From: Adineta vaga
Lineage: Eukaryota; Rotifera
Length of the DNA stretch: 64,000 nt
NCBI GenBank assembly: GCA_021613535.1
Contig: CP075492.1
Span: forward strand, 17,422,001-17,486,000
Direction: 5' to 3'
Made by a program: the position numbers and the translations under genes
In this document: piece by piece, positions 1 to 11,752 of the stretch
How the letters are laid out: each line of letters starts with the position of its first letter
Position numbering within the stretch: the first letter of the stretch is position 1
The notes under the pieces: generated by a model
The model's input: the letters and a program-made list of their open reading frames with translations, nothing else
Database searches by the model: none
Told to the model about the DNA's origin: nothing

Positions 1-574
1 GGAAGATAAAAGAGGCATTGAATAAATATCTACGTACTTTAAAAAAAGAAAAACTAAGGAACTCAGCTAAATGCTTTAATACAGTTGAAAGAAAAGAAGA
101 AATCAAAACTTACCTTTGCAATTACAAATCTCTTCTATTATATTTTCAACTTGTTGTTTCAACAAACAACGGAACAGTACGCTTTTTATACGTGCATTCT
201 CTCTCTCTTATTTTTTGCTTTCTTCCTTGCTTTCCTAGAATTGTGTAACTCGGTAAAAACCAACTATAACTCGGTAGTAAGGATGAGTGACGATGAGGGT
301 GAGAATTTTCTCTCAACATGCAATCATCCTAAAAGATGCAATGAATCTAATTGATATCAAATTTAATTCTTAAATCTTATTGGATTTAACTGGATCTTCG
401 GACCACTCCACCACACTAAGACGGATTTGGACATATTGAAGGTGTGAAATAACGTGAATGTCCGTATGAATCAGGGTGAAAAAGAGATATCTACCATTTT
501 GCAATAACATCACTGACTTGTTCCTTCTACTTCATCTGACAAGAAGTTATCAATATTCAATCCCATGAAATTTA
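1..574. other. No recognisable gene
   Basis: AT-rich sequence with short open frames on the + strand (18-354) that show no domain, signal peptide or convincing splice structure. I see no repeat or RNA gene here. Confidence 0.4.
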
Positions 575-991
575 TCAAATGATACATTTTAAATGGGGGA
601 ATACATAACTAAGGTAGAAGGAGAAAAAAGAGTAAAAAATATGTTTAAAGCAAGTAGCATTATCTTTTTGTATTAAACGAAATATTGATATTATTTTTTC
701 AATTGATGAAACATAGATAGCATTTCGATAATCTTTGTCATATCCGCTGTTAACGAATTGAAATGAACTTGCTCGAACACCATCGATTTTTTTTCCACCA
801 TAGTATATATTACATGCTTTATCTTGCGATGGTCTTCCACTAACATTGACAACTTGACTATCGACGAGTGATAGAAGAAGAACCGTAGTGTAGTAACGAT
901 CAGAGAGATGCAATGGAATTGCATAATAATAATTATCGATGAATGAATAGAGAGAAAAAATGAAACAGATATTTTCTATGCCACGTTTCAA
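575..991 (-). pseudogene. DKNYY-like repeat fragment
   Basis: The minus-strand open frame has no ATG, and a stop (TAG) lies just upstream of its first usable codon, so it is either an internal exon or a remnant. Around residues 55-95 it carries the spaced motif DKACNIYYGGKKIDG followed about 15 residues later by GYDKDYRNAIYV. This resembles the bacterial DKNYY repeat family, in which a 'DK-N-YY-GKKI-GA' unit recurs. The rest of the frame is hydrophobic and low in information, with a Phe/Tyr-rich C-terminus that may be non-coding. A bacterial-type repeat in an animal genome would fit the horizontally acquired genes common in bdelloids, but the match is short. It could also be an exon of a longer gene whose other exons I cannot see. 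Function unknown. Confidence 0.35.
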
Positions 992-1473
992 CTATGCACT
1001 AAGTAAGTATTAATGAAACGGATTATTGGCATTGACTCACCATTCATCATTAAATACTAAATACTATCAATTCGTAGTAATCTGCACTATCTGTGGTTAA
1101 ATCTTAGGCATACAAAAATGAACCAATACTATTATTGAAAATTGATATTGGATTTTTTTAATATCTGCTTCATAAAGAAAAGTACACATTCAGCACAGTC
1201 AGTTTCAATATTTTGTAATATTTTGGTAGGAATTTTTAGAATCTTCTGAAGAAAATCGAGAACTTTTCCACAAAGATTACAGACAAATATGGTAAAAATA
1301 ATTCTTTTTCCAATTTTCGACCAGAAAACTACCTTTAATCTAGTCTCGTATTTGTATCCATTTGATAGTCTTTATGAATTTCTTGAGCCTTGAATGTTTA
1401 TGTTTTCAAGAAAGTATCAATATATTGGAAAGAGAAAACATATATACGTGTCATAATGTATTCATGTAATATT
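992..1473. other. Intergenic, no gene seen
   Basis: AT-rich spacer between the DKNYY-like fragment and the 3' end of the 5'-nucleotidase gene. No coding, RNA or repeat signal was recognised. Confidence 0.4.
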
Positions 1474-2608
1474 TCAGCAACTATCCTCCTGTTTCTCGTC
1501 TAAATCATCGTCAGTAAATGTTGAAGATTTTGTGCCATGACGTGATCTGGTTAATACAACTTCATCGATACTAGCACGACTACTTTGACGACTACGAGGA
1601 ACATGTACAGCTGGTATAAATTGAATGGATGGTTGAAAATGTTCATTTGAATGATCAAAGAAAATTGCCGGATCTATAACACGTAGAAAAGGTGTCTTAT
1701 CTAATCCATTCAAGATGTGTGTTTCATCTAGCTCAAGGCCCCATTCTTTCAAAGTATTGATCACTCGTTTAGCACTAGCATCAGTACTTGCAGTAACTAA
1801 GAAAGTGCGTATACGCCATCTATTATTGTCACCTAGTGCTCGACGCACATTTTGCAATTTGAGAGCAAACGCTTGCATTGGTCCTTTTGCTAACGAAACT
1901 GGATCTGTTCGCCGATCAGATTCTGTTGGTTGAGGTTCTTCGAAGAAGAGTACACCATCTCCATCAAAAACAATACGAACTTGATCTTTAGGCCATGTTG
2001 ACATGTTAGACGAGATAGATGTAACACTTGAAGCCATAATAGAATTGTCAGAAGGTCTTCATAAGAAGTGAATAAAATCATATCTATAATATATAGTTTT
2101 AGAGAAATTCATTAACTTACATGGTTACAGGTTGAACAGGTACTGATTCAGGTATTATATGATAAACTAAGCCAGCTGCTATACCTTGACATAGATGTGA
2201 ACTTCCGCCAGCAAGTGCTCTTCTTACCTGTTCTTCTTCTGTAGTTAAGAAGAGATCACATTTCCAAGATGAAAGATATTTGGTAACTTCTTCTCCACAT
2301 GTGAAAGACATTCGATCAATTGAAAGTTTGTAATAATGAATAGAATTTATAATACGTTGTCCAGATTCAGCATCGTTACGTGAAACGAGAACGATATCGA
2401 TTATAGGCTTTTCTAAAACTTTATTCAATTGCAATAAAGATTGTACAAGAGGAAACCCAACACCGGGTTTGAGAGGTTTGTTAACATTTTCACGTTGATA
2501 TTGTTTGAATGCTTCAAGTCCATCTGATTTCCATATTTGATGCGATTTAGTACAATCGAAAAGTGCAGTAGATGCAATACAAATAACGAGCTCAAACGAA
2601 GATTGCAT
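1474..2608 (-). CDS. Cytosolic 5'-nucleotidase 1 (NT5C1A/B-like)
   Basis: Predicted to hydrolyse nucleoside 5'-monophosphates, mainly AMP, to nucleoside and phosphate in the cytosol. There are two exons. Exon 1 (2608 down to about 2121) encodes the N-terminal half with TALFD, GLEAFKQYQ, PLKPGVGFP and a DIVLVSRNDA segment, all in family order. Donor GTAAGT lies at 2120-2115. Exon 2 starts at either about 2056 or 2026; both acceptors keep the frame. It carries RIVFDGDGVLF (the DGD metal-binding motif), the LAKGPMQAF segment, TFLVTAST, RVINTLKEWGLELDE and IFFDHSNEHF. The total is about 346-356 aa, close to the vertebrate NT5C1A length, with a Ser/Arg/Asp-rich tail that is not conserved. No internal stop. 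I am sure of the family; subtype and substrate preference are inferred. Confidence 0.85.
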
Positions 2609-3869
2609 TTGTATAATTATATGATTGAACTAAAGAGTAATTTGTTAAAGTATCGTTATAATGCCTTTTCTACACTTTAGATTTTCATCGAAACGCGTAT
2701 AAATCATATCAATACGATAGAAAAAAAAGCATTTCTAAGGCTACGTGTTGGAAGTAAATAAGTCTTTTATACTTTTAAGCCGTAAGTATAAATCATAAAA
2801 TACCGTGTTTCGCAAATATTGACAGAAAATTTAACAATATAAGAAAGTAATTGAATTAGTGATTTTTCTTTTAAACTATTTTCAAGATATGGATGATATA
2901 ACGACAACTATAGTAAGACTCATCAGATCTAAAAGATTTAAAAATAAGAAAGTCATCTCGAACTGTGCGCAGTTAATTAATGAATCATAACTAGATATTG
3001 ACAAGTAAGAAGAAAAACATGGCTTTTTTAATAATAATACTTGCTGATATCTGCACTCTACGTGTAAGAGCACATTTGGATTTTGATGATTAATCACTGG
3101 TTTTAGAAACAAAATATATACTACTTTTAAATCACTATCGATATATTTGCGCAATATATTTTTTTATATCACGAGAAAAAATATCCACGTTGTTGATATG
3201 TTTTTAGTTTGTCGCTATAATATCAGAACTAAAACGAATACTGACACTATGATATATACAGAATAAAACTGACGACACTTTCGATTATAACTTAAGACAA
3301 ATAAATGTGTTTTTGCGCATGTTGCACGAATTTTCTTCTCTCCTCCTGATCATCTACACTCTTTCAAAACATTGAATTAATGAATTAGTTTTTAAGAGAC
3401 TAATTTTATTCGTTATTTATTTCAAATCGTTAGTAGGGTTTATTTGTGGATTCTTGTATTCACACCCACACCCACCCTTTGTATTATACTGTCTGTTCGA
3501 CGTTTTACGAAAGGCAATACTTATGATATCAAATGAAAAATTGTAGAATTATAGACTACGATTTCGTCTATCAAAATATATAGATAGAGGAAAAATTTCC
3601 TCGAACCTTCTGTAAGATTTTATAATAAGGGTATCATGTCTTCTGGTATGTCTTAAGTATAATAATGATATATTGAAGACGAAATGACTGAAACTATTTG
3701 GTTTTCAGGGATAAATATTATTGGGATTTAATTTCCTAAAAGGATAGAAATTAATCATAGAATATTATATTAATATTCATATTACTTCTTGCTCGTTTAT
3801 TTTAGCTGCTATTTTGAATCTTAATTACATCTTATATTTTTTTGTCTCAGATTATCTCACGTTTCAAAC
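2609..3869. other. Intergenic, no gene seen
   Basis: About 1.26 kb of AT-rich spacer. The one notable item is the degenerate telomere-like palindrome at 3434-3479. Short open frames on the minus strand (2882-3154) have no recognisable content. Confidence 0.4.
3434..3479. repeat. Telomere-like palindrome, degenerate
   Basis: A weak G-rich arm (AGGGTTTATTTGTGG) is followed by a clean C-rich arm of CACACCCACACCCACCCT. It has the same arm order as the better copies elsewhere in the window. Confidence 0.5.
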
Positions 3870-5156
3870 ATGTCAAATTCAGTAGCCGTTTTAACTGCGA
3901 ATTTAAATACTATTCTGTTCTGGCTGAATCGCATTTGTCCACCTTTCCAGATTGTTTTTGGAACATTTGGAAATTTATTTAACATCATTATATTCACTCG
4001 TCGTTCTTTACGTACGAATCCATGTTCCATGTATTTTCTGGCTGGTTCAATCAACAACTTTTTTGTTCTTTATATGGCCTTATTAACGCATTATCTCGCA
4101 GTAGTGGCGTATCCAGAGGGGGGCTAGGGGGGGCTCAGCCCCCCCTACGAACGTTCGAGCCCCCCCTACCAAGTTTCGAAACTACTGCAAATTTATATGT
4201 TTGCCCCCCCCTAGAGGGGGCAAAAAATAGGCTGAGCCCCCCCTAACAATTTTTTCTGGCGACGCCACTATCTCGCAGATGGTTGGGGTATTGATCCATC
4301 ACAAGGGAATAGTGCATTCTGTAAGTTACGTAATATCTTCGTATATCCTTCTTTTTCTCTTGTGTTATGGTTTGTTGCAATTGCCACTATCGATCGTTTT
4401 CTCTCAAGCTCACCAAATGTGCGACTGCGTCGATTGAGTAATTTGTCAATTGCTCGAAAGGTTATTGTATTTACTACTATATTCATGTTTTTAATTTATG
4501 TTCATATACTCGTTTTCTTTAAGTCTGACGTGTACGGCGTAGTTAACGCTTGTCGTATATATGTATATGAATATAGTATTTTCTTCTACTTATTTTTCTC
4601 ATTCATTTCTTGTGCTATACCAATCATATTAATGAGCATCTTTGGTATTCTGATGATTTTCAACGTTCGAAGTATTCGCAATCGTGTAGGTCCGAGAGTT
4701 GGTAACGCACAAAATGAACGTTTAAGTTCAAATGATCGTCAACTGTCTATCATGCTTCTATTTCAAGTGTTGATTACTACTCTATTCTCGGCTCCTTATG
4801 CTTCTTTCAATATTTTCAATATGATTGCGTTGATAATCCTTAAATATACACTTTCAGCGTCTGAACGAGTTATTTTTATTTTTGCATTTGATCTTTCTCG
4901 AATACTTCACTATACAAATCCTGTACTTGGATTTTATCTTTTTACTCTATCGGGGCCAAAATTTCGTGTTGAGATGAAACGTTGTGCCCAATATGGATTG
5001 ATTTTTTCTTTCAAAAAACTGGGTCTGACACGATATCTGCCTGTATTAGCTGGACAAGCAATACTCAACTGGAATCAAATAGGTATTATTAACACTCAGT
5101 TTACAACCAGACAAATACAAGGAAATACCGGTAATACTAATCGACAACAGAAATGA
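3870..5156 (+). pseudogene. FMRFamide-receptor-like GPCR, broken by a MITE
   Basis: Rhodopsin-family seven-transmembrane receptor of the peptide-receptor type expanded in rotifers. The ATG at 3870 starts an N-terminus leading into TM1 (GTFGNLFNIIIF). TRRSLRTNPCSMYFL gives the loop and start of TM2, and a DRF variant of the DRY motif occurs in ATIDRFLSS after TM3. TM4-TM7 follow to the stop at 5156, with a final LYFTLSG-type signature (FYLFTLSGPKFR). The reading frame is interrupted after TM2 by a 169-bp hAT-type element at 4102-4270. Removing the element plus one 8-bp duplication (177 bp) leaves exactly 370 codons with no stop, so the host gene was otherwise intact when hit. Ligand unknown. 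In the present state it encodes only an 85-aa N-terminal stub, unless the insert is spliced out, for which I see no signals. Confidence 0.85.
4102..4270. mobile_element. hAT-type MITE, 169 bp, TSD TCTCGCAG
   Basis: The terminal inverted repeats are TAGTGGCGT at the left and ACGCCACTA at the right. They are flanked by a perfect 8-bp duplication TCTCGCAG at 4094-4101 and 4271-4278. The interior is made of G-runs and C-runs (GGGGGGCTAGGGGGG, then GCCCCCC tracts) that fold back on each other. There is no coding capacity. An 8-bp target duplication and a (C/T)AGTGGCG end are typical of non-autonomous hAT transposons. The perfect duplication suggests a recent insertion. Confidence 0.9.
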
Positions 5157-6429
5157 ACGAATGCCTTATTTGGATTATAGACACATGAAACAAAACTGTT
5201 ATTTATATATGTATATATATTATTAATCATTGGTGTTGTTACCCCATCATTAACAAAGAGAATGTTTGTCAGTCAACTCAAATAACAAATATTTTTACCA
5301 TTTTTATATTGCGTTCAGTTATGTTTCAAATATTTAAACCAAAAGTAGATCACTTTTTGATTTTCAAGTTATCTAAAAGAATTTCTTATGATGAGATGTC
5401 ACAGTTATACACGTTCAGTGATCATTATGAAAATCTGTTTTACTTCTAACAAAATGATTCAGTGATTATGTCTTCTTTTCGTGTGTCTCTAAATTTTTGC
5501 TTTTAATCAATTAATAAAATATCGTGGTAACAGCTGTATCTATTCTCTCATATGTTATTAAGAATTGTCTGACAAAGTAGCTCATGGAAATAAAATGTCT
5601 CCATAGAAAAACGATAATCAGAATGATAAAACAAATATTTGTGATGATACTTTAAATAATGTTATGAGGATCAAAAATGATAGGAAAAATAATAAATGTT
5701 TCTATGAAGAATCCAAATGCGAACTTTCAGTTTACTAGACTAGCACTTTATCATTGAACCATAGAGACATGTTAACTTTCTTGTTGAACTCTCTTTGTTA
5801 TAAATCGAATATATATCAACTAAATAAAAAGAAATCATAAAGTAGAATAGATCTTGGCCTATATTCAATCTTCATTATTATACATGAGAGAACTTTTTTT
5901 GAATTTTTATTAAGACATATTTTTAAGATAAATCGCTCGATATGACATTGAATTTTTCAAACTAATTGTTAAAATTTCGAAGTGTGTTGAATATCTGACA
6001 GTAAGAGTTTTACCTACTTTCCATTTTATGTCAAATTTTACCTCTGGCTTTTGCGTCTTTTGATAAAAGCATTGTATGACTTTTATAATTAGAATTTCAT
6101 ATAGACATTGCCTGCTTAAATTTTGCATTAGCTTGTATGTCAGTCATTATTTCGATGTCTTGAGGATATCGGAAAAGTTAGTAACATGTTCAAGTATTTC
6201 TTGTCTGAATTCTTCTGTAAACTGGTGCTGACTTTCGCAAAGGTTGTGGTGGATGCAGAATTTAATTCTATATCGAATGAAGTTATTCTCGATGGAGATG
6301 ATTGGGAGGAAAACAATTGTACACTCACACCCTCAACGAATGAAAAAATATCGTATTCGGAAATCAAACCTCTTAATTCATTTAAATTATTTTGTGTAAG
6401 ATTAATAGATGATCAAAAATAGGTAAACC
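5157..6429. other. Intergenic, no gene seen
   Basis: AT-rich spacer with a (TA)n-like stretch near 5207-5222. A short plus-strand frame at 6186-6422 overlaps a lone CACACCCTCA motif (6326-6335), but I cannot support it as a gene. Confidence 0.35.
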
Positions 6430-6808
6430 AATTTCGAACTGACATAAACACCATTGAGTACCATTAAAAGTAGTACTAATATCAAAATAATGCCCATGGA
6501 GTTGTAATATCTTGTAATGGTATTCCTAATTTTTCACCTAATTGAATAAAAGCATCGAAAAGAGTACTTCCAGTTGGATCAGGTGGCCATGTTGATGTTT
6601 AACAATATGATGCTGCATCGTGTGTACCGGGTAATGTTAAATTTGTTAAATATACATTTGATATTGAAGGTAAAATCTGTTTCATCCAAATACTTGTATT
6701 GATATTTATATTTATATTTGGAATTTTATTTTTCAGTGGATAATGAAAACTTAATTTTATTAGAAAAGAAAATAATATGATTAAACGAATTGAAATATTC
6801 ATTATCAT
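6430..6808 (-). pseudogene. PI-PLC X-domain protein, decayed 5' fragment
   Basis: The ATG at about 6808 or 6802 opens a good signal peptide (ISIRLIILFSFLIKLSFHYP). After about 55 residues comes LTLPGTHDAASY, the first conserved block of the phosphatidylinositol-phospholipase C X domain, containing the catalytic His. A stop follows at once. Beyond it, without clean frame continuity, the minus strand reads DPTGSTLFDAFIQLGEKLGIPLQDITTPWAL, recalling the secreted PLC-X family segment before the second catalytic motifs, and then decays. No exon for the second His or the rest of the barrel is visible. I read this as a truncated pseudogene of a secreted, bacterial-type PI-PLC; an unrecognised intron at the stop is the alternative. 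Confidence 0.55.
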
Positions 6809-7303
6809 GCTTCTTTGATAAATGAGAAGAAAAGATGTTATTTCGATTAGATTTCATAGTAAATATATGTCATTTGTATGTAGGAGAAAAACTCATATCT
6901 AACTTAGAAACAATATTGATCTTGCAGAGATTGACCTACTTCTAGATAATTTCTTTCGTATAAATACTGAAATAAAGTTTAAGATATATTATCATAGAAA
7001 AAGCTTGTATTGATAAATACTTACAAAGTGACATTTCTCATATCTATAGGAAAAAATTGTTGATTAACTGGCGAGATTACTATTGACTTACGCTTTGGTC
7101 AGTTATTATTAACAATAAGATTATGATAAGAGTATTTAATGCTAAAAGATATCATACTTACCTATGAAATTTGTTCTATATAGATAAGAACAAAAAATTA
7201 CTTTCAACAATACATTTCATGTAGAAATAAACGACGAACATATCGCAATTACAAAAGAGCAAGTCATTGTGTTTTTCTAAAATAATTTCTGGTAAAATTT
7301 ACA
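6809..7303. other. Intergenic, no gene seen
   Basis: AT-rich region between the divergent PLC remnant and the Kelch gene, likely holding the Kelch promoter. No individual element can be assigned. Confidence 0.35.
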
Positions 7304-8680
7304 ATGCATAACAATCAAGTGTACTGTGAGAATATTATTGTAAATCAGAGAAGACGAAAATGGTGGCAACGTCGTTGCTTTAAGATTATTTGCATCCTTT
7401 TAGTTATTTTAATAATTCTTGCACTTATTACTCTTGTTCTCATATTTAAATTCGTTCTATGTGAATCAAAAAAATCTGAAACGACTATCACATCCTCACC
7501 GCTACTTACAACAACAACGATGTCAATTCTATTATCATCAACGACAACAACAATACCTGCGACGATTACAACATCAGAGCCACAAACAACGATAGTATCG
7601 ACATCAGCAGCAGTAACCACTATTAAAAAAGCAGGTAAGTTTGACATAATTTTTCTTTAAAACATAAAATATTTATTTCTCTGTAAAGGTTGGTCTAATA
7701 CTGGTAGTATGAATCATGGACGACAAGAACATACAGCATCCTTATTAACTGATGGGAGAGTACTCGTTACTGGTGGATTAAATCGTCTTACCATTCTAAA
7801 CACTTGTGAATTGTATGATCCATCGAAAAAGACTTGGATGGTTACTGGTAGCATGAATAATGTACGACAGAATCATGCAGTATCCGTATTGAAAAATGGA
7901 AAAGTGTTAGTCACCGGTGGTGATGATGGAAATCCACTGAATACTGCTGAATTGTATGATCCATCAACGGAAATGTGGACACTTACTACACGTATGAATA
8001 GTACACGATCGTTACATGCGTCGTCCATATTAGCAAATGGAAAAGTATTAGTTACTGGTGGTTGGGATGGTAGTAATTCTCTGGATAGTACTGAATTGTA
8101 TGATCCAGTGACAGAAACTTGGACCGTTAGTGGTGCTATGAATAGTGCACGACAGGGTCATACTATTTCGGAATTATCAAATGGAAAAATATTAGTTACT
8201 GGTGGAAGAAACGACCATCCTCTAAATACAACGGAATCATACAATCCCTTGACAGAAACTTGGACTACAAGTATGGACATGAATGATGCACGATATTCTC
8301 ATACAGCATCCATACTAACAGATCGAAGAATATTGATTACTGCTGGGTCGGACGGTGGGGGATTATTTCGTAGTGCTGAGCTATACGATCCTGTAACAGA
8401 AACTTGAACAAATACTGGTAGTCTAAATAGTACACGGCAGTATCATACAGCATCTGTATTAACAAATGGAAAAGTGCTAGTCACTGGTGGCTATCGAGGA
8501 TATATGCTAAATAGTGTTGAATTATATGATCCGTCGACAGAAATGTGGACGTATGTTGATAACATGAATGATGCACGTTTTTTCCATGCGGCGTGTGTAT
8601 TAAACGATGGAAAGGTATTGATTTCCGGTGGATATGATAATATTATGGCATCGAATACTGCAGAACTCTACGGACTATAA
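7304..8680 (+). pseudogene. Membrane-anchored Kelch-type beta-propeller, one internal stop
   Basis: ATG at 7304. A short basic cytoplasmic N-terminus (RRRKWWQRR) leads into one transmembrane helix (about residues 24-50), then a Thr/Ser-rich stalk. A 54-bp GT-AG intron (7635-7688) follows, then seven units of about 48 residues. Each unit runs MN-x2-R-x2-HTAS, LxxGKVLVTGG, LNxxELYDPxTExW, which is the galactose-oxidase/Kelch blade signature. The layout predicts a type II membrane protein with an extracellular propeller. Codons before and after 8405 stay in one frame, but an in-frame TGA at 8405-8407 falls where every other unit has Trp (TETW), so TGG changed to TGA. It ends unit 5 and removes two blades. 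Either a recent pseudogene, a truncated protein, or a sequencing error. The family is abundant in bdelloids; the ligand is unknown. Confidence 0.8.
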
Positions 8681-8791
8681 TAAAACAATGCACTTAACGC
8701 ATGATTGTTTCTATTCTATCTATTTTTAATACCACATGGATGTTTTATTACTTATCGAAAAGATTTCAATAAACAAATTCTAATAAAATCT

Positions 8792-8841
8792 TGAGGGTGT
8801 GGGTGAAGATACAGTATGAACTAACATCATCCATACCCTGA
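8792..8841. repeat. Telomere-like palindrome
   Basis: Left arm TGAGGGTGTGGGTG, about 20 bp of spacer, right arm CATCCATACCCTGA. G-rich arm first, C-rich arm second. It lies just downstream of the Kelch gene polyadenylation region. Confidence 0.7.
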
Positions 8842-9072
8842 AGATTTATTCAATTTCGATTCACTTGAATGTTGAGGGAACCATTCAATATGAGATTGAC
8901 GCCAAATTTGAGATGTAATTGATTCTTGGGATATCTTTCAAAAACAAATTACTTCTTCTAATGCAGAATGCAAAAGAAAAATATTCTGTCTCCGTCAGTG
9001 CGCATATAATATTTCGAACACTATTACACAGCTATACATTATTACTATTTGTTGTCCTTTTCAAATTGAAGC

Positions 9073-9351
9073 ATGTCTAATGTAAAGGTTTCTTCGCCAA
9101 ATACGATACAAGGTTGTACAATAAAAAACGAATCGGATGGTGATTGTGAAGTAGAAGTGGAATATGGAGTCGAAGGACATCATTCAAGCAAGGTCAAGTT
9201 CAGTGTTCTCAGGGGTTTTCAAAGAGAACAGAACGAAGCAAAGATTGCCGATTTACCAGGGGAGCCGAGTTCGTATAAACATAGAGTGCATTCTAGTTAA
9301 ACGAAAAAACGGAGATACAATGATAGAATCAGTGTCGTCAGATAGGGTGTG
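9073..9351 (+). pseudogene. Small hypothetical protein, frameshifted
   Basis: The ATG at 9073 opens a frame with SNVKVSSPNTIQGCTIKNES and a beta-strand-like alternating pattern (CEVEVEYGVEG), stopping at 9300. The sensible continuation, KRKNGDTMIESVSSDRV, lies in another frame from about 9285, implying a one- or two-base slip. Its stop codon is formed by the first bases of the palindrome at 9344-9387 (GATAGGGTGTGA), so the original C-terminus may be lost. I do not recognise the family. It might be a short single-domain beta protein; a false ORF cannot be excluded. Confidence 0.4.
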
Positions 9352-9387
9352 AATGAACGGAAGAGTATCATCCACACCCACACCCTC
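9344..9387. repeat. Telomere-like palindrome at a gene end
   Basis: Left arm AGGGTGTGAATG, spacer, right arm CATCCACACCCACACCCTCA. The right arm is the longer. It forms the stop of the upstream small ORF. Confidence 0.7.
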
Positions 9388-9555
9388 AACTAACAGTGTA
9401 AAAGCGTATTATAGTATGATGATCTTGAAAACAAATTATTAAAAGTTTGTGGAAATGGGAAAAAAGACAAACTCTTTAATAAAATTCAAATAAAGTAACA
9501 TTCAGGATAATATCTACTACTTAAAGAACATATTTTGAATTTTCGATTAACTCAA

Positions 9556-11752
9556 CTATTTGTCAGAACATGTAATTAACGCTTTCTTCATATTATCGAT
9601 ATCTTCTTGAGCATTAACGAGTGATGGATGATTTAATGGGCGTGATGCTTGTAGTATGTTAAAAGCAATCGTGTAATTTTTCAATGCTAGATGAAACTCT
9701 TTCATTTGTTCATAGATATCACCAATACGTTGATATGTTGTTGCAATCGACGGATGATTCGATGGTAAGGAAATCAATTGTATTTGTAGGGCTTGTTCAT
9801 ACATTTCTAGAGCACTATCGAGATCATCCACGTCATTGTACACATCTCCAATATTAAAAAATGTATCGGCAATAGTTGGATGCATTTGTGGTAAGAGCTG
9901 TTGGCGGATTCGAAGACATTCTTTCCAGGATAATATTGCTAGTTGATAGTTTTCTTGTTTTTCATAGGTTTGACCAATACATTCATGATCTATTGCTACT
10001 TTGAGGTGATTCTCGCTATGAAGATCACGATGAACATTGAGCGCTTTTGAGTAGTTCTCAAGTGCACGATCATATTGTTGAAGTTCTTTGTAGCTTCCAC
10101 CGATAATTTGGTAATAAAATGCAAGATCATTTCGATCACCATTGGTCTCTGTTAATCTGACTACACCTTTTTGCAATTCTTCAATGATTGTTGGATAGTA
10201 TTCACCTTTCGTATATGATGACACCGTAGAATTACCAAATCGACCGTTGCTCTCACTTCTCATATGTTCATTGCCAAGATCATAAGCACGGCTTGCTTCT
10301 TTTCGTTTACCCATATCATCTAAGACTTTTCCTACAGAGCTCATATCCGTTTCATCGTCTAATTTAGCTTTCAGAGTCGTAAAAACTTCATTCAATTGAT
10401 TGTCTTCTTCACCACACAGGACCAATTTAACTGTCCAAACTGGATCGTCTTCCGAGCCCTTTTGCACATCAATAATACGAAAGATCGAACCTGCCATGAA
10501 AAGAACTTCATCTTCTCCATCTCGAAAATAGCTGATATCTGTAACGTCAGCAAATGGTTTAGTATCAACACGATTCGTATCGGCTTCTAGTTCGAAAAGA
10601 ACTGCACGGTGTCGGTGATTATCAGGATCAATGGCAGATTCGGCGAAAAGATGTGCTATACTTCGATTCCGACTTGTCGAAAGGAGACTATTCATAGAAA
10701 AGAATTTACCTTGATTATTAATTATATCATTTAACTCGTCAATATCAAGAACTTGACCACGATAAAGATTAACCACGATTCCATTGAATCTTTTCTGCTC
10801 CCTCAATGTCTGAAAAAGATCGTGAAGGAAAAAGCGGAGCGTAAAAAGAAGAACAAAATCTTGCTGGCGCAATGCTTTGTTGAGGATAACATAGAGAAAC
10901 GAATCACGTGTGTACCACCATACTGCCTGATCCGTCTGATAGGTTGACTGGAGCTCATCAACAATACGAAGTTTAGCAACATCATCGTGATATTGTTGAC
11001 GGACAAGTTCAATAAACTCTTTTCGAGATGAATGAAGAGCTGTATTGGACATACGAAGTAAAGTTTCGATAAACAATTGAAACCAGATGAAATCTCCATT
11101 TTCATTTGCTAAATTCTTGGTAGATCGCTCATTTGGATTAAAAAAACTACCAATAGTTCCTATTGAGTCTTCAAGCTTTGCACGTTTTCTCTGATCTGTT
11201 TCAATCGTTTTAATCAATTCAGTCGAATCAGTCACCACAGCTTTTACCTAAAAAAAATGTTAACCTATTAATTTATTCTTTAAAACTATTATGTTACTTT
11301 AGGAAATTGTTTGTCCGAACCACTTGCTTTATAGTTGTCTCTCGAGTAGATATAGATAGCAATGACTCGTATTTGATCATGAAAATGACGAAGAAGTTGA
11401 TGATCGTGATTGTTAGACATAATAATGATAATCTACAAGAATATCTTCGATACTTTTTTATTTTTTTATATAAATAAATTACTTTCTCAGTTTTAATTTC
11501 TTCAATGTATGTCTGACATTTATCAGGATCGTTGAATATTTTGATAAAATTAATTAAACGATGTAATTCATATTGAATTTGTTGAGTATCATTAGTATCG
11601 TTCATGTCAGCATCGTACCATACGAGAGTATATGGTTCAAGATTTCTCTCATTCTTTCCAATTAAATATTCATCATAGAATGATCTATATAAATCTTCAC
11701 TTGTCTTGCTCAATGATATAAGCTTATCGACCAAAGCTTTTTTATCTGTCAT
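9556..11752 (-). CDS. ADP-ribosyltransferase-TPR protein
   Basis: Three exons (11752-11483, 11432-11298, 11247-9556) separated by two 50-bp GT-AG introns splice to 698 aa with no stop. The N-terminal domain (residues 1-135, with VWYDADMND and a YIYSRDNYK block) is one I recall from bdelloid ART-TPR proteins. The middle has the R-S-ExE signature of arginine-type mono-ADP-ribosyltransferases: Arg in NLYRGQ, STS in LLSTSRN, and EDE in GEDEVLF. The C-terminal third is four to five tetratricopeptide units of the kinesin-light-chain type (for example HPSIATTYQRIGDIYEQMKEF). Predicted role: NAD-dependent ADP-ribosylation of a protein partner held by the TPRs. All catalytic positions are present. No signal peptide, so probably cytosolic. 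Substrate unknown. Confidence 0.85.

Noticed and set aside
6186-6422. Plus-strand frame opposite the PLC remnant region
   Set aside because: No domain, no homology seen, and it runs through a telomere-like CACACCCTCA bit; likely chance.
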